Positions 14,164 through 16,441 of a DNA stretch of 16,441 nt are shown piece by piece. How positions within the stretch are numbered: the first letter of the stretch is position 1; each line of letters starts with the position of its first letter. The notes under the pieces were generated by a model that was not told the origin of the DNA, did no database searches, and saw nothing but the letters and a program-made list of their open reading frames with translations. The stretch comes from Ulvibacterium sp039819225 (GTDB lineage: Bacteria; Bacteroidota; Bacteroidia; Flavobacteriales; Flavobacteriaceae): positions 1 through 16,441 of the forward strand of contig JBCBSN010000080.1 in the NCBI GenBank assembly GCA_039819225.1, read 5' to 3'. Position numbers and translations under genes: made by a program.

Positions 14164-14184
14164 GTTTGTGGTTTATGGTTTATC
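14164..14184. repeat. three tandem 7-base repeats in the pta-ackA gap
   Basis: On the + strand GTTTGTG, GTTTATG and GTTTATC follow one another; read toward ackA this is an AAACCAY-like series ending 14 bases upstream of the ackA ATG. It lies at or near the ribosome-binding region of a gene without a Shine-Dalgarno sequence. It may be a simple slippage repeat or part of a dispersed intergenic repeat. Confidence 0.55.
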
Positions 14185-14302
14185 TTTTAGCCAACGCATG
14201 GGTATGAATGACGGTGGATCCAAGACGTGAGAAGGGTGTCAAAATTGTGAGCCCCCTACGGATTACTGCCTTGTGTTTACTATCTACTGCCACTGCAACT
14301 TC

Positions 14303-16408
14303 CTATCGGTCCAATTCCATTCCCTGGGCCTGTATGGCGGTAATAATGACCGTATTTACAACATCGTCCACGGTGCACCCCCTTGAAAGATCGTTCACTG
14401 GTCTTCGGAGTCCCTGCAACAGTGGCCCTATGGCCAGGGCCCCTGTTTCCCGCTGGACGGCCTTATAGGTATTATTGCCGGTATTAAGGTCCGGGAAAAT
14501 AAACAAGGTGGCCTGGCCCGCTACATCGGAATCCGGCAATTTGCTCTTCCCTACCTGAAGGTCTACCGCAGCATCATATTGTATGGGACCTTCCACCTTT
14601 AGATCGGGACGTTTTTGCTTTACCAGTTCCGTAGCTTCCCTAACCTTGTCCACATCCTCTCCCTTACCCGAGCTCCCGGAGGAATAGGACAACATGGCAA
14701 TTTTGGGCTCTATGCCAAAGGCAGTGGCCGTATCAGCTGAAGAAATGGCAATCTCCGATAATTGTTCGGCCGTAGGATTGGGATTGATCGCGCAATCCCC
14801 AAAGACCACCACCCTATCGGAAAGACACATAAAAAAGACCGAGGATACCAAGGAAACCCCAGGTAAGGTCTTTACAAATTGAAGTGCCGGGCGTATGGTA
14901 TGCTGGGTAGTATGAATGGCTCCCGAAACCATTCCGTCTGCATGGCCCTTATAGACCATCATGGTGCCAAAGTAGGCCACGTCCGTCATAAGATCACGGG
15001 CCACGGCCCGGTTCAGGTTTTTATGTTTCCGCAATTCATAAAGGGTATCCACATAATCCTCATAATACTCCGAGCTTATGGGATCTATTATGGATATGCG
15101 TGAAAAATCTAGCCCCAGATCCATTTGCATCGCCTTTTCCATAATTTGACCACCATTCCCCAGGAGGGTAAGGGTAGCGGCATCGGTATCCGTAAGCTCC
15201 TTGGCCGCCCTAAGAATGCGCTCATCCAGACCTTCGGGCAACACAATGTGTTTTTTAGCCCCCTGAGCCTTTTTTAAAAGGTTGTACTGGAACATCCTTG
15301 GCGTAATCCCATTGGGTGTAAACGTTACCAAGCGTTGTGCCAATTTCATTTCCGGTGTGTACTTCGCAAAATCCTGGATGGAGGTCGTTATTTTTTTAAT
15401 GTTCCCAGCGTAAATTTTTGGGACTATGGCCCCTATCTTGTTGGTAATCCCAAAAGTGCCTCCCTGTACGGAGACGATGGGTACTATCTCGGACAAACCT
15501 TCTATCAATTTTATGATGGAAGGTTCCGGCCGCAAGCCCCCGGTGAGCACAATTCCCGAGATGGGGGGATAATTGGATGAAATATGCGCCTGCAAGGCAC
15601 CCAGAAGAATATCCGGACGATCCCCGGGGGTAATTACCAAGCTATCCCGCCGCAGGTGTTTTAAATAATGGTGCAATTGCATGGCCCCTACCCCAAAATT
15701 CCCGGCCTGATTGTTTAAATAGGCTTCGCCAAAAAGAACCTCGGCCTCCAAATGTTCCACGATTTCCCGAATCGTTGGGTTGCCTAGTATGGGATTCAAA
15801 GGTATGGCTCCTACCAATACACTGGACGGGAGCTCCTCCCTTAGGGCATCGGTAACCAATTGGATGTTCTCCGGCTGAATCTTATTGGCGACCATCATCA
15901 ACACCTCCACATCCTTTTCCTTGAAAGAATCATAGGCGAGGTACATGTTCCCGATAAATTCCTCAAGGGTCTTGCCTACGCCGCTTGAGACTATTATGGT
16001 GGGGATTCCCAGATTCTTCGCCAGTAACATATTGATGTCCCACTCGATAATACCGCCCTCTCCTGTAAAATCCGTGCCCTCGACCAATACAAAGTCAAAG
16101 CGCTCCTCAATGGCCTTGTACTTGTCTATGATCCTGTCCAGCACCTCATCTTCCTTATCCTTATTGAGCATTTTTACCACCTGACTCCGGGTAAAGGCGA
16201 AGGCATCATCATGCCCTAAATCCAGATTAAAATAGGATAGTACCGTATCAATATGGTTGTCTACTTTTCCGGGTTCAACATCATCGATAATGGGCCTAAA
16301 ATACCCTATTTGGGCAGCCTTCCCCAACAAGACCTGCATCAAGCCCAGGGAAACGATCGACTTACCGCTTTTGGGTTCCGTAGTAGCAATATATACCGCT
16401 TTGTTCAT
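14303..16408 (-). CDS. pta: phosphate acetyltransferase, long (three-domain) type
   Basis: A 701-residue enzyme that interconverts acetyl-CoA plus phosphate with acetyl phosphate plus CoA; it supplies AckA. It has the long E. coli-type layout: an N-terminal BioD-like P-loop-related domain (residues about 1-205, starting AVYIATTEPKSGKSIVSLGL), a DRTGG-type middle domain (about 215-330, VLTGGLRPEPSI, VSVQGGTFGITNKIG), and the catalytic PTA domain (about 368-695). Catalytic-domain marks are KKHIVLPEGLDERILRAA, GMVSGAIHTTQHTIRPALQF, CAINPNPTAEQLSEIA, MLSYSSGSSGKGEDVDKVRE and GPIQYDAAVD. The N-terminal domains regulate activity in enterobacterial Pta. Length is close to the usual 700-715 residues. 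The start ATG at 16408 is 24 bases below a -7 element, so it heads the pta-ackA operon. Confidence 0.97.
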   Translation of the reverse strand: MNKAVYIATTEPKSGKSIVSLGLMQVLLGKAAQIGYFRPIIDDVEPGKVDNHIDTVLSYFNLDLGHDDAFAFTRSQVVKMLNKDKEDEVLDRIIDKYKAIEERFDFVLVEGTDFTGEGGIIEWDINMLLAKNLGIPTIIVSSGVGKTLEEFIGNMYLAYDSFKEKDVEVLMMVANKIQPENIQLVTDALREELPSSVLVGAIPLNPILGNPTIREIVEHLEAEVLFGEAYLNNQAGNFGVGAMQLHHYLKHLRRDSLVITPGDRPDILLGALQAHISSNYPPISGIVLTGGLRPEPSIIKLIEGLSEIVPIVSVQGGTFGITNKIGAIVPKIYAGNIKKITTSIQDFAKYTPEMKLAQRLVTFTPNGITPRMFQYNLLKKAQGAKKHIVLPEGLDERILRAAKELTDTDAATLTLLGNGGQIMEKAMQMDLGLDFSRISIIDPISSEYYEDYVDTLYELRKHKNLNRAVARDLMTDVAYFGTMMVYKGHADGMVSGAIHTTQHTIRPALQFVKTLPGVSLVSSVFFMCLSDRVVVFGDCAINPNPTAEQLSEIAISSADTATAFGIEPKIAMLSYSSGSSGKGEDVDKVREATELVKQKRPDLKVEGPIQYDAAVDLQVGKSKLPDSDVAGQATLFIFPDLNTGNNTYKAVQRETGALAIGPLLQGLRRPVNDLSRGCTVDDVVNTVIITAIQAQGMELDR

Positions 16409-16432
16409 GGGTTAACCTTTGTCTTCAGCCTG

Positions 16433-16440
16433 CAAATTTA
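16433..16440 (-). promoter_or_regulatory. -7 promoter element of the pta-ackA operon
   Basis: On the minus strand the bases read TAAATTTG, an exact TAnnTTTG match, 24 bases upstream of the pta ATG. The -33 region lies beyond the window edge. Confidence 0.6.
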
Positions 16441-16441
16441 T

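Overview
The window looks like chromosomal DNA of a marine-type member of the Flavobacteriaceae (Bacteroidota). The support is: A/T-rich gene starts with few Shine-Dalgarno matches, several good matches to the Bacteroidota -7 promoter element TAnnTTTG, lipoprotein signals of the LFFSC type, and a set of proteins that I recognise as typical of this family (short-chain threonine dehydrogenase, DUF2652 protein, CBS protein beginning MGIKSFQG, a TTG-started zinc-ribbon protein, pta before ackA). The genus cannot be fixed from the sequence. I see no rRNA, tRNA, CRISPR array, insertion sequence or prophage.

Layout. Bases 51-4570 (+) hold a tightly packed run of six genes: a broken GNAT acetyltransferase, a small TfoX-like protein, a secreted serine hydrolase of the class C beta-lactamase fold, an SRPBCC-fold protein, a pentapeptide-repeat protein and a probable lipoprotein resembling TIM-barrel glycosidases. 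A TTG-started zinc-ribbon protein follows (4673-5029), then a minus-strand two-CBS-domain protein (5144-5608). From 5748 (+) there is debris that I read as the tail of an M28-family peptidase, overlapping a TTG-started NAD(P)-binding SDR-like gene (to 7115). Next come an orphan 124-residue protein (7243-7617) and a secreted TPR-like protein (7759-8463), each followed by an intrinsic terminator.

Bases 8464-8809 contain an unexplained more G+C-rich block and then a well-formed promoter flanked by two GCAAC-N6-GTTGC palindromes. These drive an SRPBCC/AHSA1-like gene overlapped by an ArsR-type regulator (8810-9560), which looks like an autoregulated two-gene unit. On the minus strand follow DUF2652 (9569-10648) and a small lipoprotein (10694-11290). 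Divergent from them is the SDR-type L-threonine 3-dehydrogenase (11354-12295). The right end is the minus-strand acetate unit: pta (14303-16408), ackA (12962-14149) and a small conserved acidic-tailed protein (12557-12868).

How the genes work together. Pta and AckA form the acetyl-CoA / acetyl phosphate / acetate pathway. Threonine dehydrogenase supplies 2-amino-3-ketobutyrate, which can be cleaved to glycine and acetyl-CoA, but no kbl gene is in the window. Most of the rest is ordinary accessory or housekeeping content. The most informative points are the two decayed genes (GNAT and M28 relic), the paired operators of the ArsR-SRPBCC unit, and short repeats in the pta-ackA gap and before the 7243 gene. 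I did not find a clearly new multi-gene system.
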